Origin: Pleomorphochaeta sp.
GTDB lineage: Bacteria; Spirochaetota; Spirochaetia; Sphaerochaetales; Sphaerochaetaceae
Direction: 5' to 3'
Length of the DNA stretch: 64,000 nucleotides
NCBI GenBank assembly: GCA_028532815.1
Contig: JAQQAS010000004.1
Span: forward strand, 1 to 64,000
Position 1 is the stretch's first letter. Each line of letters opens with the position of its first letter. Below are positions 15,488 through 24,541 of this stretch, piece by piece. The position numbers were made by a program, and so were the translations under genes. A model generated the notes under the pieces. The model had not been told where the DNA came from. It ran no database searches and saw nothing but the letters and a program-made list of their open reading frames with translations.

Positions 15488-16120
15488 ATGAAAGAAAACT
15501 TATTAAATAGAAAATTTAAATATACGTATTCAAATGCGACTTTTTATCTTATAGGAATTAATGTATTTATTTTCCTAGTTACTAATTTTGTATGGAGAAA
15601 TGGAATTTACTACTTATCAATGATTCCAACCTTTGTATTAAATGGTTATGTTTATCAAGTATTTACTTATATGTTTGTTCATAGTAGCTTTTCTCATATA
15701 TTTTTTAATATGCTATCTCTGTTTATTTTTGGGCAAGCGTTAGAAAAGAGATTAGGAACTAGAGAATTCCTTCTTTATTACTTATTAGTTGGAACTCTAT
15801 CTGGAATCTTTAGTTTTATAAGCTATTATATAGCAGGAGAGAATGCTATTTTACTTGGTGCTTCAGGTGCTGTTTATGGGATTTTATTACTTTTTGCAGT
15901 ATTTTTTCCTTTTGCAAAGGTTTATATATTTGGCTTATTACCTATAAGAGCTCCTTTATTGATAGTATTATTCTTTGTAATTGAACTTTTCAGTGAAGCT
16001 TCTGGTTTTAATGGTGGAGTTGCTCATTTAACTCACTTAGCGGGACTTGTATTTGGATATATTTATTGTCTAGTTAGAATGAAAATAAATCCATTTGATG
16101 TTTGGAAGAGAACTTTATAG
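15488..16120 (+). CDS. rhomboid-family intramembrane serine protease
   Basis: 210-aa polytopic membrane protein. Rhomboid hallmarks are present: HIFFNMLSLFIFG on TM2, the catalytic Ser in GASGAVYG (about 125) and the catalytic His in AHLTHLAGLVFG (about 188). It cleaves membrane segments of other proteins; the substrate is unknown. The frame can be read from GTG 15482, but ATG 15488 is preferred because it lies 7 nt after a promoter -10 box. Transcribed away from the small-RNA array. Confidence 0.88.
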   Translation: MKENLLNRKFKYTYSNATFYLIGINVFIFLVTNFVWRNGIYYLSMIPTFVLNGYVYQVFTYMFVHSSFSHIFFNMLSLFIFGQALEKRLGTREFLLYYLLVGTLSGIFSFISYYIAGENAILLGASGAVYGILLLFAVFFPFAKVYIFGLLPIRAPLLIVLFFVIELFSEASGFNGGVAHLTHLAGLVFGYIYCLVRMKINPFDVWKRTL

Positions 16121-16218
16121 TTAGAAACAAAATTTTATACATTTGTCTATATCTTTACAAAGACTTGAATATTAATAATAATAAAGTAAGTTAATTTCTG
16201 GTATAACAGGAGATGCAA

Positions 16219-16731
16219 ATGACAAAGAAGACAGACTCATTAAATAAAAAACTTTTGACTGCTGCTCTAAAAGCAAAAAAAGCAAAAGAAATAAAAGATT
16301 TAATAAACCAAGGTGCCGATGTATATTGTGTAAATGATTGGGGGCTTACTCCAATTATGATAGCTGCACAAAATAATCCCTCTTTAGTTGTATTAAAAGC
16401 TCTAATAGATGCCGGATCTGATGTAAAGGCTACAGAGCCTAAATATAGATCAAACCCTCTTCATTTAGCTGCAAATAGAAATACTAATCCTAAAGTCATT
16501 TCAGCTTTAGTTAAAGCAGGAGTTGATTTAAATAGTAGAAACTATTTGGGAGAAACACCTTTAATTATGGCTGTTAATAGCAACGACGAAACAAAAATAG
16601 TAACAACTTTAATTAAAGAAGGTGCAGATATAAATGCGAGAGATTATCAAGATCACAGTGTATTAGAATATGCTCAATTGAAAAAAAGAACTTATGTGAT
16701 TAATACTTTAAAGAAGCTTGGAGCTAACTAA
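16219..16731 (+). CDS. ankyrin-repeat protein
   Basis: 170 aa consisting of about four ankyrin repeats. Visible units are WGLTPIMIAAQN...LIDAGSDV, NPLHLAANRN...LVKAGVDL, LGETPLIMAVNS...LIKEGADI and a terminal repeat. There is no signal peptide or membrane segment, so it is a cytosolic protein-protein interaction module with an unknown partner. ATG 16219 is chosen over ATG 16213 because AGGAG (16208-16212) needs the 6-nt gap. Followed by two terminators. Confidence 0.85.
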   Translation: MTKKTDSLNKKLLTAALKAKKAKEIKDLINQGADVYCVNDWGLTPIMIAAQNNPSLVVLKALIDAGSDVKATEPKYRSNPLHLAANRNTNPKVISALVKAGVDLNSRNYLGETPLIMAVNSNDETKIVTTLIKEGADINARDYQDHSVLEYAQLKKRTYVINTLKKLGAN

Positions 16732-16770
16732 AAAGTGTTAAACAGAGATTGCTAGATATTAACTTGAAAG

Positions 16771-16799
16771 TCCGACTATTTAACTAGTCGGATTTTTTT
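16771..16799 (+). terminator. ankyrin gene terminator
   Basis: TCCGACTA (16771-16778) and TAGTCGGA (16785-16792) followed by T7. Confidence 0.85.
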
Positions 16800-16811
16800 G
16801 ACACAAAAAAA

Positions 16812-16838
16812 GCAATATTAATAAATATTGCCTTTTTT
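16812..16838 (+). terminator. second terminator in tandem
   Basis: GCAATATT (16812-16819) and AATATTGC (16824-16831) followed by C and T6. An A-run precedes it, so it may act on both strands. Confidence 0.75.
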
Positions 16839-16924
16839 GTTGTGCTTATTTGTGTTGTCAATAAAAGTAATTAGAGACATGTTAAATAAGAATGAAGAGT
16901 TCTTATTAACAATTGCTATAATAT

Positions 16925-17066
16925 GTTATATGTTTGAATAAGTCAATATAAAATTGTAATTATTTGTAAGATATATTAAATTTGTATCATCTATTTATAA
17001 TTTAAGTTTACTTATAGTATGAAATTAACTGTATTATATATAAGTGGTTATATGTTTGAAATAAGT
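16925..17066. repeat. pair of imperfect direct repeats
   Basis: GTTATATGTTTGAATAAGT at 16925-16943 recurs as GTTATATGTTTGAAATAAGT at 17047-17066, differing by one inserted A. Spacing between starts is 122 bp. Function unknown. Confidence 0.5.
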
Positions 17067-17067
17067 T

Positions 17068-17108
17068 AAAAAAAATCTCTTTTCCATACATCATATGAAA
17101 AAGAGATT
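17068..17108 (-). terminator. proS terminator
   Basis: AATCTCTTTT (17074-17083) pairs with AAAAGAGATT (17099-17108); on the minus strand the stem is followed by a T-run (A-run 17068-17075 on the plus strand). Confidence 0.75.
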
Positions 17109-17113
17109 GAATC

Positions 17114-18874
17114 TTATATTTCTAATTCTTTATTAACAATACCCTGTTCAAGCTCTTGTTTTAAGGTTTTTATTGATTCAAGAATTTTAGAGGTTAGTGT
17201 ATCTAAGTCAAAAAGTTGGTTGTTATCTAAATTTTTTCTAAATTTAACTTCAGCCTTTCCTTCTTTTACACTCCTATTTCCTAGAGTTATTCTTATTGGA
17301 ATTCCAATTAAATCTGCATCAGTAAATTTAACCCCTGGGCTTTCTTTTCTATCATCAAATAATACTTCTACGCCAGCATTACTTAAATCTTCATATATTT
17401 TTTCACTTAAAGCTTTGTCTTTGATTAAGTTAATTAAGTGAACTTGGTATGGTGCTACTGATATTGGTAAGCTTAAACCTTTTTCATCTGTGTATTCCTC
17501 TGCTAAACAAGCTAAGAATCGTCCAACTCCAATACCGTATGAACCCATGATTACAGGTTTGTTTTTTCCATCTTCATCAGTAAAATAGCAGTTCATTGCT
17601 TCGCTGTATCTTGTGCCTAGTTGGAATATGTTCCCAACCTCAATACCACGATTTTCTTTTAATGTATGACCACATTGACAAGTGTATCCATCTTTTGCAC
17701 TAGCTATATCAGCTACCTTTCCAGTATAATCTCTACCAAAGTTAGTGTTTAGAAGATGGTAACCTTTTTCATTTGCGCCTGCAACTAAGTTATTGCTCTT
17801 TTTAACTGAGTCATCAACTATTACAATAGTTTTAGGATCACAGTTAATTGCTGAACCATAACCTGGAACCATATTTGCTGCTAAAATTTCTTCTTCATGA
17901 GCTGGTCTTAAGGAGTTTGCTTTCGCAACTTTTTGTAATTTGTTTTCTTCAACGTCTAAATCACCTCTGATAATAGCTGTAATTAATTTTTCTTCTTCTT
18001 CGCCTGTTTTATCATCAATAAATGTACCAACCATAAACACAGCTTTTGCTGTTTGTCGTTTTTCTACATTTAAGAAAGTACAAAGTTCTTCAATTGTTTT
18101 ACAATCTGGAGTTTTAATCTTTTCAATAGGTTTTTCTTCTTCTTTGAAATATTTTTTTTGGAAAACAGCAACTTGTCTATTTGAGGTGTATCCACATTTA
18201 TCACAAGTGATTATTGTATCTTCTCCAATAGGGGATAAATACATGTACTCATGAGAAACTTTACCACCCATCATACCCGAATCAGCACCTACAACTATTA
18301 CAGGAAGTCCTGCTTTAGAAAAAATTCTGAAGTATGAAGCATAATGGTTTTTATATTGTTCATTTAGACCTTCCACAGTTCTATCAAAACTATAACTGTC
18401 TTTCATTGTAAATTCTCTAACTCTGATTAATCCAGCACGAGGTCTTGCATCATCTCTCCATTTTGTTTGGATTTGATATACAAGTTGAGGGAGTTTTTTA
18501 TATGAACCAATTTCATTTCTTGCAATAGCTGTTGCATCTTCTTCATGAGTCATTGCTAAAACCATATCTCTATTGGCTCTATCATTAAATCGGCTCATTT
18601 CTTTATCAATGCTATAATATCTACCAGTTTCTTTCCAAATATCAGCGGGATTAACTACGGGCATTAATATTTCTTGACCACCTATTTGGTCCATTTCTTC
18701 TCTAATAATATTTTCAATTTTTGAATTTGTGCGATACCCTAAAGGTAAAAGTGTGAAAATCCCAGCTCCCATCTGGCGAATAAAGCCAGCTCTTAAAAGC
18801 ATTTCATAACCTTTACTATCTGCAGCGCTTGGTGCTTCCCTTAAAGTTTTGGAAAACATTTTGCTCATTCTCAT
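17114..18874 (-). CDS. proS: prolyl-tRNA synthetase, bacterial type with editing domain
   Basis: 586-aa class II synthetase that charges tRNA-Pro. Motif 2 lies around FRDEARPRAG-like WRDDARPRAGLIRVREF, and motif 3 is GSYGIGVGRFLACLAEE. The INS editing insertion (about 225-400) that clears Ala-tRNA-Pro is present, followed by the anticodon-binding domain. The length matches bacterial-type ProRS (E. coli 572 aa). AGGAG lies 8 nt before ATG 18874 and a TTGTAG-N17-TACAAT promoter lies upstream. Confidence 0.96.
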   Translation of the reverse strand: MRMSKMFSKTLREAPSAADSKGYEMLLRAGFIRQMGAGIFTLLPLGYRTNSKIENIIREEMDQIGGQEILMPVVNPADIWKETGRYYSIDKEMSRFNDRANRDMVLAMTHEEDATAIARNEIGSYKKLPQLVYQIQTKWRDDARPRAGLIRVREFTMKDSYSFDRTVEGLNEQYKNHYASYFRIFSKAGLPVIVVGADSGMMGGKVSHEYMYLSPIGEDTIITCDKCGYTSNRQVAVFQKKYFKEEEKPIEKIKTPDCKTIEELCTFLNVEKRQTAKAVFMVGTFIDDKTGEEEEKLITAIIRGDLDVEENKLQKVAKANSLRPAHEEEILAANMVPGYGSAINCDPKTIVIVDDSVKKSNNLVAGANEKGYHLLNTNFGRDYTGKVADIASAKDGYTCQCGHTLKENRGIEVGNIFQLGTRYSEAMNCYFTDEDGKNKPVIMGSYGIGVGRFLACLAEEYTDEKGLSLPISVAPYQVHLINLIKDKALSEKIYEDLSNAGVEVLFDDRKESPGVKFTDADLIGIPIRITLGNRSVKEGKAEVKFRKNLDNNQLFDLDTLTSKILESIKTLKQELEQGIVNKELEI

Positions 18875-19267
18875 AGTTTTTCTCCTGATAATGGTTAATT
18901 TATAATTGTTGGTATTGTATCAAAATTGATAATTAGCTACAAGTTTTTTAGTTGTATTCTATATTTAATTTATTATTATAAATAAATAAATACAGTTTAT
19001 TAAAGGGCTTTTTTATTTTCACAATATTCCTTTTATGCTATAATTTACATAAAAGAAATAATTGAAAGAAATAAACTCAAGTAATATTAAATTTGATTGT
19101 TTTTTTATTATAAATTAGCTTTTCTTTTTTTTTCTTATGGAAATAAAAGAAATAAAAAATGTAATAAAAATCATATTTTTTTTATTTATTTAGTAATGGT
19201 TTATATCCATTAATTAGGTATTATTAAAACAAATAATAAGAATTATATAAAAAATTAGGAGAATGCC
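18875..19267. other. 393-bp AT-rich divergent region proS / transketolase
   Basis: Holds the proS promoter. A possible rightward promoter is also present (TTTTCA 19016-19021, N17, TATAAT 19039-19044), more than 200 nt from the transketolase start. No ORF, hairpin-terminator or RNA gene recognised. Confidence 0.4.
18914..18942 (-). promoter_or_regulatory. predicted proS promoter
   Basis: Minus strand TTGTAG (18942-18937), 17-nt spacer, TACAAT (18919-18914). It gives a leader of about 33 nt containing AGGAG. Confidence 0.5.
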
Positions 19268-20095
19268 ATGGATGTCAAATACCTAAAGCAAAAAGCTTTG
19301 GAAATTCGTGAGATGACAATTAAAGAAATTGGCCATTTTGGTGCAGGTCATATTGGTGGTAGTATGTCAATTGTTGAACTACTAACATATTTATATTACC
19401 AAGAATTAAGAATTGATCCAAAAGACCCAAAGAAAGAAGACAGAGACCGTTTTGTTTGTTCAAAAGGTCATGCTGGACCTGCTGTTTATGCAACTCTAGC
19501 TAGTAAAGGATATTTTCCAGAAGATTGGTTATTAACATTGAACCAAGGTGGTACAAAATTACCAAGTCACTGTGATATGACAAAAACCCCTGGAATAGAT
19601 TTTACTGGTGGATCTTTAGGACAAGGTTTTTCTGCAGCAGTAGGTATAGCCTTAGGACAAAAGGTTAAAAAAATAAAAGCAAATACATTTGTAGTAATTG
19701 GAGACGGTGAAAGTCAAGAAGGACAAATTTGGGAAGGAGCTGAAACAGCTGCTCAATGGAAACTTGGAAACTTAATAGCTTTTACCGATTTAAACAAATT
19801 ACAATTAGATGGTTATACTGAAGATGTTGTATCTATGGATAATATTGATACAAGATGGTTAGGATTCAATTGGCATGTACAAAGAATAAATGGCCATGAC
19901 TTTAGAGAATTATCTATTGCAATTGAAAAAGCAAAAGCTGTAACAGATAGACCTTCAATGATCGTAATGGATACAATTAAATCATATGGATTTATTCCAG
20001 GCGAAGGTACTAGTGCAAATCACAGTATTGCATATGATGAAACAGTTGCACAAAAAGCAATAGAAGAACTTCGTGAAAGAGAAGGAGTTAACTAA
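19268..20095 (+). CDS. transketolase, N-terminal (ThDP-binding) subunit
   Basis: 275 aa, corresponding to the N-terminal third to half of a full transketolase. It has the ThDP-pyrophosphate motif starting GDGESQEGQIWE and ending at NK (about 151-182), GHAGPA and GGSLGQGFSAAVG. It functions with the next gene product as a split transketolase, exchanging two-carbon ketol units between pentose and triose phosphates. AGGAG precedes the ATG by 6 nt. The stop overlaps the next ATG by one base, so production is coupled. Confidence 0.93.
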   Translation: MDVKYLKQKALEIREMTIKEIGHFGAGHIGGSMSIVELLTYLYYQELRIDPKDPKKEDRDRFVCSKGHAGPAVYATLASKGYFPEDWLLTLNQGGTKLPSHCDMTKTPGIDFTGGSLGQGFSAAVGIALGQKVKKIKANTFVVIGDGESQEGQIWEGAETAAQWKLGNLIAFTDLNKLQLDGYTEDVVSMDNIDTRWLGFNWHVQRINGHDFRELSIAIEKAKAVTDRPSMIVMDTIKSYGFIPGEGTSANHSIAYDETVAQKAIEELREREGVN

Positions 20096-21039
20096 TGAGA
20101 GATACTAGTGATATTTTAAATATGCGTGATGCTGTTATGGCAGCTATAAATGATTTAGCAGCCGAACATGAAGATATAGTAATGCTTGATGCTGATTTAG
20201 CTAGCTGTTTAGGTTCAAAAAGCTTTCTAGAAAAATATCCTGAAAGATTTTTTAACTGTGGTATTGCAGAGGCAAACATGGTAGGAGTTGGAGCAGGTCT
20301 TTCTTCAATGGGTTTAACTCCTTTTGCACATACATTTGGTTGTTTTGCAAGTAGAAGAACTTTTGACCAATTCTTTTTATCAGTTGGATATGCTCATCAA
20401 GTAATTCACTTGATTGGATCAGATCCTGGAATTACTGCTCAATTAAATGGTGGAACACATATGCCATTTGAAGATATTGCTTTAATGAGACAAGTTCCTG
20501 GGGTAGTAATAATCGATCCATCTGATGCACAAAGTATGTATGAATTGATTAGACAAGTATACCAAAATAATAAACCATCATATATTAGAACTGCAAGAAA
20601 GGGTATTACACATAGATATCCTGTTGGAACTAAAATTGAACTTGGAAAAGGTATCGAATTAAGCAAAGGTGAAGATGTTGCAATAATTGCAACAGGCCAA
20701 ACTATGGTAGATGCAGCAACTGGTGCATTAGAAATTTTAAAAGAAAATAAAATTGATGCAACATTAGTAGATTTACATACAATTAGACCATTAGATACAG
20801 AGTTAATTGAAGAAGTAGCAAAAAGATGTAAAAAAATCTTAGTTTGTGAAAATGGAAGATACAGTGGTGGTGTTGGTGAAATGATAGCAGCTCATTTAGC
20901 AAAAACAAATCCTGTAAAAATGGACTTTGTAAATGTAGGTGAAAGATTTGGTGAAGTTGGTAAACTTGACTATTTATCTAAAGCTTTTGGTTTCACTCCA
21001 GAAGATATAGCTAAGAAAGCTATGGATTTAGTAAAATAA
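20095..21039 (+). CDS. transketolase, C-terminal subunit
   Basis: 314 aa with the pyrimidine-binding domain and the C-terminal transketolase domain. The catalytic Glu region (GIAEANMVGVGAGLSSMG), the PFAHTFGCFASRR loop and the C-terminal VDLHTIRPLD segment are visible. It completes the split transketolase begun by the upstream gene. Deoxyribose and ribose phosphates from deoC/deoB could enter here. The terminator lies directly after. Confidence 0.93.
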   Translation: MRDTSDILNMRDAVMAAINDLAAEHEDIVMLDADLASCLGSKSFLEKYPERFFNCGIAEANMVGVGAGLSSMGLTPFAHTFGCFASRRTFDQFFLSVGYAHQVIHLIGSDPGITAQLNGGTHMPFEDIALMRQVPGVVIIDPSDAQSMYELIRQVYQNNKPSYIRTARKGITHRYPVGTKIELGKGIELSKGEDVAIIATGQTMVDAATGALEILKENKIDATLVDLHTIRPLDTELIEEVAKRCKKILVCENGRYSGGVGEMIAAHLAKTNPVKMDFVNVGERFGEVGKLDYLSKAFGFTPEDIAKKAMDLVK

Positions 21040-21049
21040 TAATTTTAAT

Positions 21050-21077
21050 AAAGGGGTTGTTTTATGCAACTCCTTTA
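21050..21077 (+). terminator. transketolase operon terminator
   Basis: AAAGGGGTTG (21050-21059) and CAACTCCTTT (21067-21076) pair with one G-U, followed by ATTTATAT; weak U-run. Confidence 0.55.
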
Positions 21078-21097
21078 TTTATATAATCAGGTACAAA

Positions 21098-21838
21098 ATG
21101 TCAATTAAAACTTATGCACATCGTGGCTTTTCAGCACATTATCCAGAAAACACAATGTTATCTTTTAGAAAGGCAATTGAAGAAGGATTTTGTGATGGTA
21201 TAGAATTGGATGTTCACCTATCAAAAGATGGTGAACTTGTAATTATTCATGATGAAAAAGTCGATAGAACAACTAATTCAACAGGATTTGTTAAAGATAA
21301 GAGTTTAGAAGAATTAAAATCCTTAAATGCTAATTATATTTTTGGGGATACATTTGCTAAACAAGAAATTCCAACTTTTGAAGAATATTGTTCTTATGTA
21401 AATGATAAAGATATTATAACTAATGTGGAAATCAAAACTAATTTAATTTACTATCCAAAAATTGAAGAAAAAGTTATTTCGATGCTTGAAAAGTATAGTT
21501 TATTAGATCGAGTTATTATCTCTTCATTTAATCACAGTTCAGATATTTTAACTAAAGAAATAAATAAGAATATTCCTTGTGGGCTGTTGGTAGAATCTCA
21601 GGGGTTACTTAATATTGGTTCTTATGCGAATGCTTTAAATATGGAATATTATCATCCAGATGTTTCTACTTTAACTGAAGATGTTGTTTTAGATTGCAAA
21701 GAACATGGTGTTGAAATAAATACTTGGACTGTAAACACAATGAAAGCTTTATCTGACTGCGTGAAATGGGGTGTTTCAGGAGTTTTTACTAATTATCCTG
21801 ACATTGTAAAAAGCTATATTGATTATAAAGGGTTATAA
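21098..21838 (+). CDS. ugpQ: glycerophosphodiester phosphodiesterase
   Basis: 246-aa TIM-barrel GDPD without signal peptide, so cytosolic UgpQ type. Active-site motifs are AHRGFSAHYPENT (general base His8 and Glu), ELDVHLSKD (metal ligands) and HDEKVDRTTN. It hydrolyses glycerophosphodiesters to glycerol-3-phosphate plus alcohol. Only a weak AGG precedes the ATG. The next gene starts on the base after its stop codon. Confidence 0.9.
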   Translation: MSIKTYAHRGFSAHYPENTMLSFRKAIEEGFCDGIELDVHLSKDGELVIIHDEKVDRTTNSTGFVKDKSLEELKSLNANYIFGDTFAKQEIPTFEEYCSYVNDKDIITNVEIKTNLIYYPKIEEKVISMLEKYSLLDRVIISSFNHSSDILTKEINKNIPCGLLVESQGLLNIGSYANALNMEYYHPDVSTLTEDVVLDCKEHGVEINTWTVNTMKALSDCVKWGVSGVFTNYPDIVKSYIDYKGL

Positions 21839-22588
21839 ATGGCAAAGCCAAAATATAAATTAGAAACAATTCCCGTTTGGGATGCTCTTGAAAAAGATGA
21901 CGAATGTTTTCTTTGTGCTTTAATGAAAGAGGCTGAACAACATGGTGTTGATTTTTATTTAGGCTCTTCAGTTATGAATCCTGAAACTCGTGTTAAAGTA
22001 AATGAAAATGGTTTTTGTTTTCATCATTTTCATCTATTAAGTAAAGCTCAGAAAGCTCAAGGTTTAGCTTTGATTTGTGATACATATTTAGAGCAAAGTC
22101 GAGAGAAACTGAAAAAGTCTTTCCAATTATTACAAACCTCTCCTTCTGGAAGAAAAATGAATAAAGCTATTGATTTATTTAATAGTGAAATATCTAATAG
22201 AGAAAAGGGGTGTTTAATTTGTACTCAAATGCAAACTAGATTAGACAGATATTTATATACCATTATTTATATGAGTCAATATGAAGAGCCTTTTAGAGAA
22301 GCTTTGAAAAAGAGTAAAGGATTTTGTCTTCATCATTATAAAGAATTAATTAATAATGCATCTGATGTTTTAGGAGCAAAAGAGGGGGCTGAATTTATCA
22401 AATTCATTACTGATGTTGAGTTAAATAACATTGAAAGAATATCTAAAGATGTTTTATGGCTAACTCAGAAATATAAGAGTGAAAATAAAGATAAACCTTT
22501 TAATGGCTGTGAAGATGCTCATAAAAGAACTGTTAGTAAAATGATTGGAGATTATAGAGTAATTGACCCAATTAAAAACTTAAAATAA
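21839..22588 (+). CDS. DUF6062 family protein
   Basis: 249 aa. Two similar halves each pair a CxxC with a CxHH: CFLCAL...FCFHHFH and CLICTQ...FCLHHYK. This suggests two structural metal sites or disulphide pairs. YKLETIPVWDALEKDDECFLC is the start typical of DUF6062, a family of unknown function in Firmicutes and spirochaetes (from memory). No signal peptide. It is coupled to ugpQ with zero spacing, so the products may work together. Confidence 0.65.
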   Translation: MAKPKYKLETIPVWDALEKDDECFLCALMKEAEQHGVDFYLGSSVMNPETRVKVNENGFCFHHFHLLSKAQKAQGLALICDTYLEQSREKLKKSFQLLQTSPSGRKMNKAIDLFNSEISNREKGCLICTQMQTRLDRYLYTIIYMSQYEEPFREALKKSKGFCLHHYKELINNASDVLGAKEGAEFIKFITDVELNNIERISKDVLWLTQKYKSENKDKPFNGCEDAHKRTVSKMIGDYRVIDPIKNLK

Positions 22589-22652
22589 AAAACTGTTGCC
22601 TCTAAGTAATTGAATATAATTATTCATAGAAACAACAGCTATTATATTTTTT

Positions 22653-23840
22653 TTATTCTATTTTATCTAAAATTGAAAAACCTATAGTATTTTCAGGCAT
22701 TTTTAGATCAAAGTTATCTGCAATAGTATTTCCAATTACTGCAAATGTATCATAAACATCTAACTCTTTAGGATCTTTTAGAGATGGAGAATATGCTAAG
22801 AACGGTACATATTCTCTAGTGTGGTCACTACCTATATAAGTTGGATCATTTCCATGATCTGCTGTTATAATTACTAGATCATCATCTTTTAATTCTTTCA
22901 ATAATTCACCTAGTTTAACATCAAATCTTTCAATTTCTTGGGCATATCCTTGAGGGTTTCTTCTATGTCCCCAAAGGGCATCAAAGTCTACTAGGTTTGT
23001 AAAGCATAGACCTGAGAAATCTCTTTTCGCAATTTCAATTGTTTGCTCCATTCCATGAACTGAACTCTTGGATTTATTAGATTCTGTAAGTCCTTCCCCA
23101 TCAAAAATATCAAATATTTTTCCAACAGAGATTACGTCATAACCATTTTCTTTTAATACGTTTAATGCTGTTTTACCATATGGCTTTAGAGCATAGTCAT
23201 GTCTATTAGCAGTTCTTCTAAATTCACCTTTTTTCTTTCCAACATATGGTCTAGCTATAACTCTACCAACTTTCCATTTATCTTCAAGGGTTAATTCTCT
23301 TGCAATTTCACAACATCTATAAAGTTCTTTTAAATCAAAAGTTTCTTCATTTCCACAAATTTGTAATACAGAATCTGCAGAAGTATAAACTATCATATTT
23401 CCTGTTGCTATTTCTTCTTCAGCTAACTCGTCTAAGATTGTTGTTCCACTTGAACTTTTATTTCCAATTACTTTGTGACCAGTTCTTTTTTCTAATTCTT
23501 TAATTAAATCATCAGGGAATCCTGTTTCTGTAAAAGTTTGGAAGGGTTTTGTTATGTGAAGACCCATAATTTCCCAGTGACCAGTCATAGTGTCTTTTCC
23601 TAAACTGCTTTCTGCTAATTTTGTGTAATAAGCACTAGGATTTTTAACACTTTCAACTTGTTTTAGCTTACAGATATTTGCAAGTCCAAGTTTTTGCAGA
23701 TTTGGAATTTTAAATGAATCAACACTTTCTGAAATGTGAGCTAAAGTATTAACATTTACATCACCATATTCTTTTGCATCAGGCATTTGTCCAACACCCA
23801 TTGAATCCACAACAATAGTAAAGATTCTATTATATTTCAT
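22653..23840 (-). CDS. deoB: phosphopentomutase
   Basis: 395-aa alkaline-phosphatase-fold mutase that interconverts (deoxy)ribose-1- and -5-phosphate. Metal-binding motifs are [12 protein letters not shown] at the N-terminus, [10 protein letters not shown] with the phosphorylated Thr, and [16 protein letters not shown] near the C-terminus. Length is as expected. GGAGG is 5 nt before the ATG. Functionally it links nucleoside phosphorolysis to DeoC (3.8 kb), although the genes are 19 kb apart. Confidence 0.95.
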   Translation of the reverse strand: MKYNRIFTIVVDSMGVGQMPDAKEYGDVNVNTLAHISESVDSFKIPNLQKLGLANICKLKQVESVKNPSAYYTKLAESSLGKDTMTGHWEIMGLHITKPFQTFTETGFPDDLIKELEKRTGHKVIGNKSSSGTTILDELAEEEIATGNMIVYTSADSVLQICGNEETFDLKELYRCCEIARELTLEDKWKVGRVIARPYVGKKKGEFRRTANRHDYALKPYGKTALNVLKENGYDVISVGKIFDIFDGEGLTESNKSKSSVHGMEQTIEIAKRDFSGLCFTNLVDFDALWGHRRNPQGYAQEIERFDVKLGELLKELKDDDLVIITADHGNDPTYIGSDHTREYVPFLAYSPSLKDPKELDVYDTFAVIGNTIADNFDLKMPENTIGFSILDKIE

Positions 23841-24001
23841 ACTATCCTCCTAGAGGCTGTTCTAAAGGCTTTCAGTAATGTTTACTGGTATATTTCTTTT
23901 ACAATCTCTTTATATCTTGTACATTAATAATAACTATAAAAATTACTAGTATCAACTGTTAAAAATATAATATATTGATTATAGTAGTTTTGGGAGAATT
24001 A

Positions 24002-24541
24002 ATGATGTGTGAAAAGATTGTTTTAAAGAAAGCAGCTTTATCATTTGCTAGTGATTTGTTGAATTATCAGATAAGAAATAGAGAATTTTTAGAAAAATTA
24101 ACTCCTTTGAGAGATGAGTGTTTTTTTACTTTAGATAATCAGAAATCAATATTACAAAGAAATATTGAAGACTATGAAAAAGGTACAAACTATAATTTCT
24201 ATATCTTTCATAAAAATGATAATTTGCTCATTGGTCATATAGGTTTATCAAATATTATAAATGGGGTGTTTCAATCTTGTTTTTTGGGATATTCCCTCGA
24301 TAAAGATTATATAAATAAGGGTTATATGACATTAGCTATAAAACAAACTGTAGATTTTGCATTTAATACTTTATCCCTTCATAGAATTGAAGCTAATGTT
24401 ATGCCTCACAATATTGCATCATTAAAAGTTCTTGAAAAAAACAACTTCAATAAAGAGGGGTTAGCTAAAAAATATTTAAAAATTAACGGTAAATGGGAAG
24501 ATCATATTCATATGGTTTTACTAAATGAACTAATTGATTAA
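24002..24541 (+). CDS. GNAT acetyltransferase, RimJ/RimL-like
   Basis: 179-aa single-domain GNAT (Acetyltransf_3 type). The acetyl-CoA loop region reads YINKGYMTLAIKQTVDFAF, followed by HRIEANVMPHNIASLKVLEKNNF and GLAKKYLKINGKWEDH, typical of ribosomal-protein N-acetyltransferases and relatives. The frame extends to a TTG at 23975, but GGGAG (23992-23996) places the start at ATG 24002 or 24005. The substrate is unknown. Confidence 0.8.
   Translation: MMCEKIVLKKAALSFASDLLNYQIRNREFLEKLTPLRDECFFTLDNQKSILQRNIEDYEKGTNYNFYIFHKNDNLLIGHIGLSNIINGVFQSCFLGYSLDKDYINKGYMTLAIKQTVDFAFNTLSLHRIEANVMPHNIASLKVLEKNNFNKEGLAKKYLKINGKWEDHIHMVLLNELID

Larger units (their letters stand above)
16732..17113. other. 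382-bp intergenic region with terminators and a direct repeat
   Basis: Contains two plus-strand terminators, a TATAAT at 16917-16922 with no clear -35, an imperfect 19/20-bp direct repeat (16925-16943 and 17047-17066) and the proS terminator. No credible ORF. Confidence 0.5.

Noticed and set aside
22589-22652. Terminator between DUF6062 gene and deoB
   Set aside because: Only a 6-bp CTGTTG/CAACAG pair around a long AT-rich loop; too weak to list.
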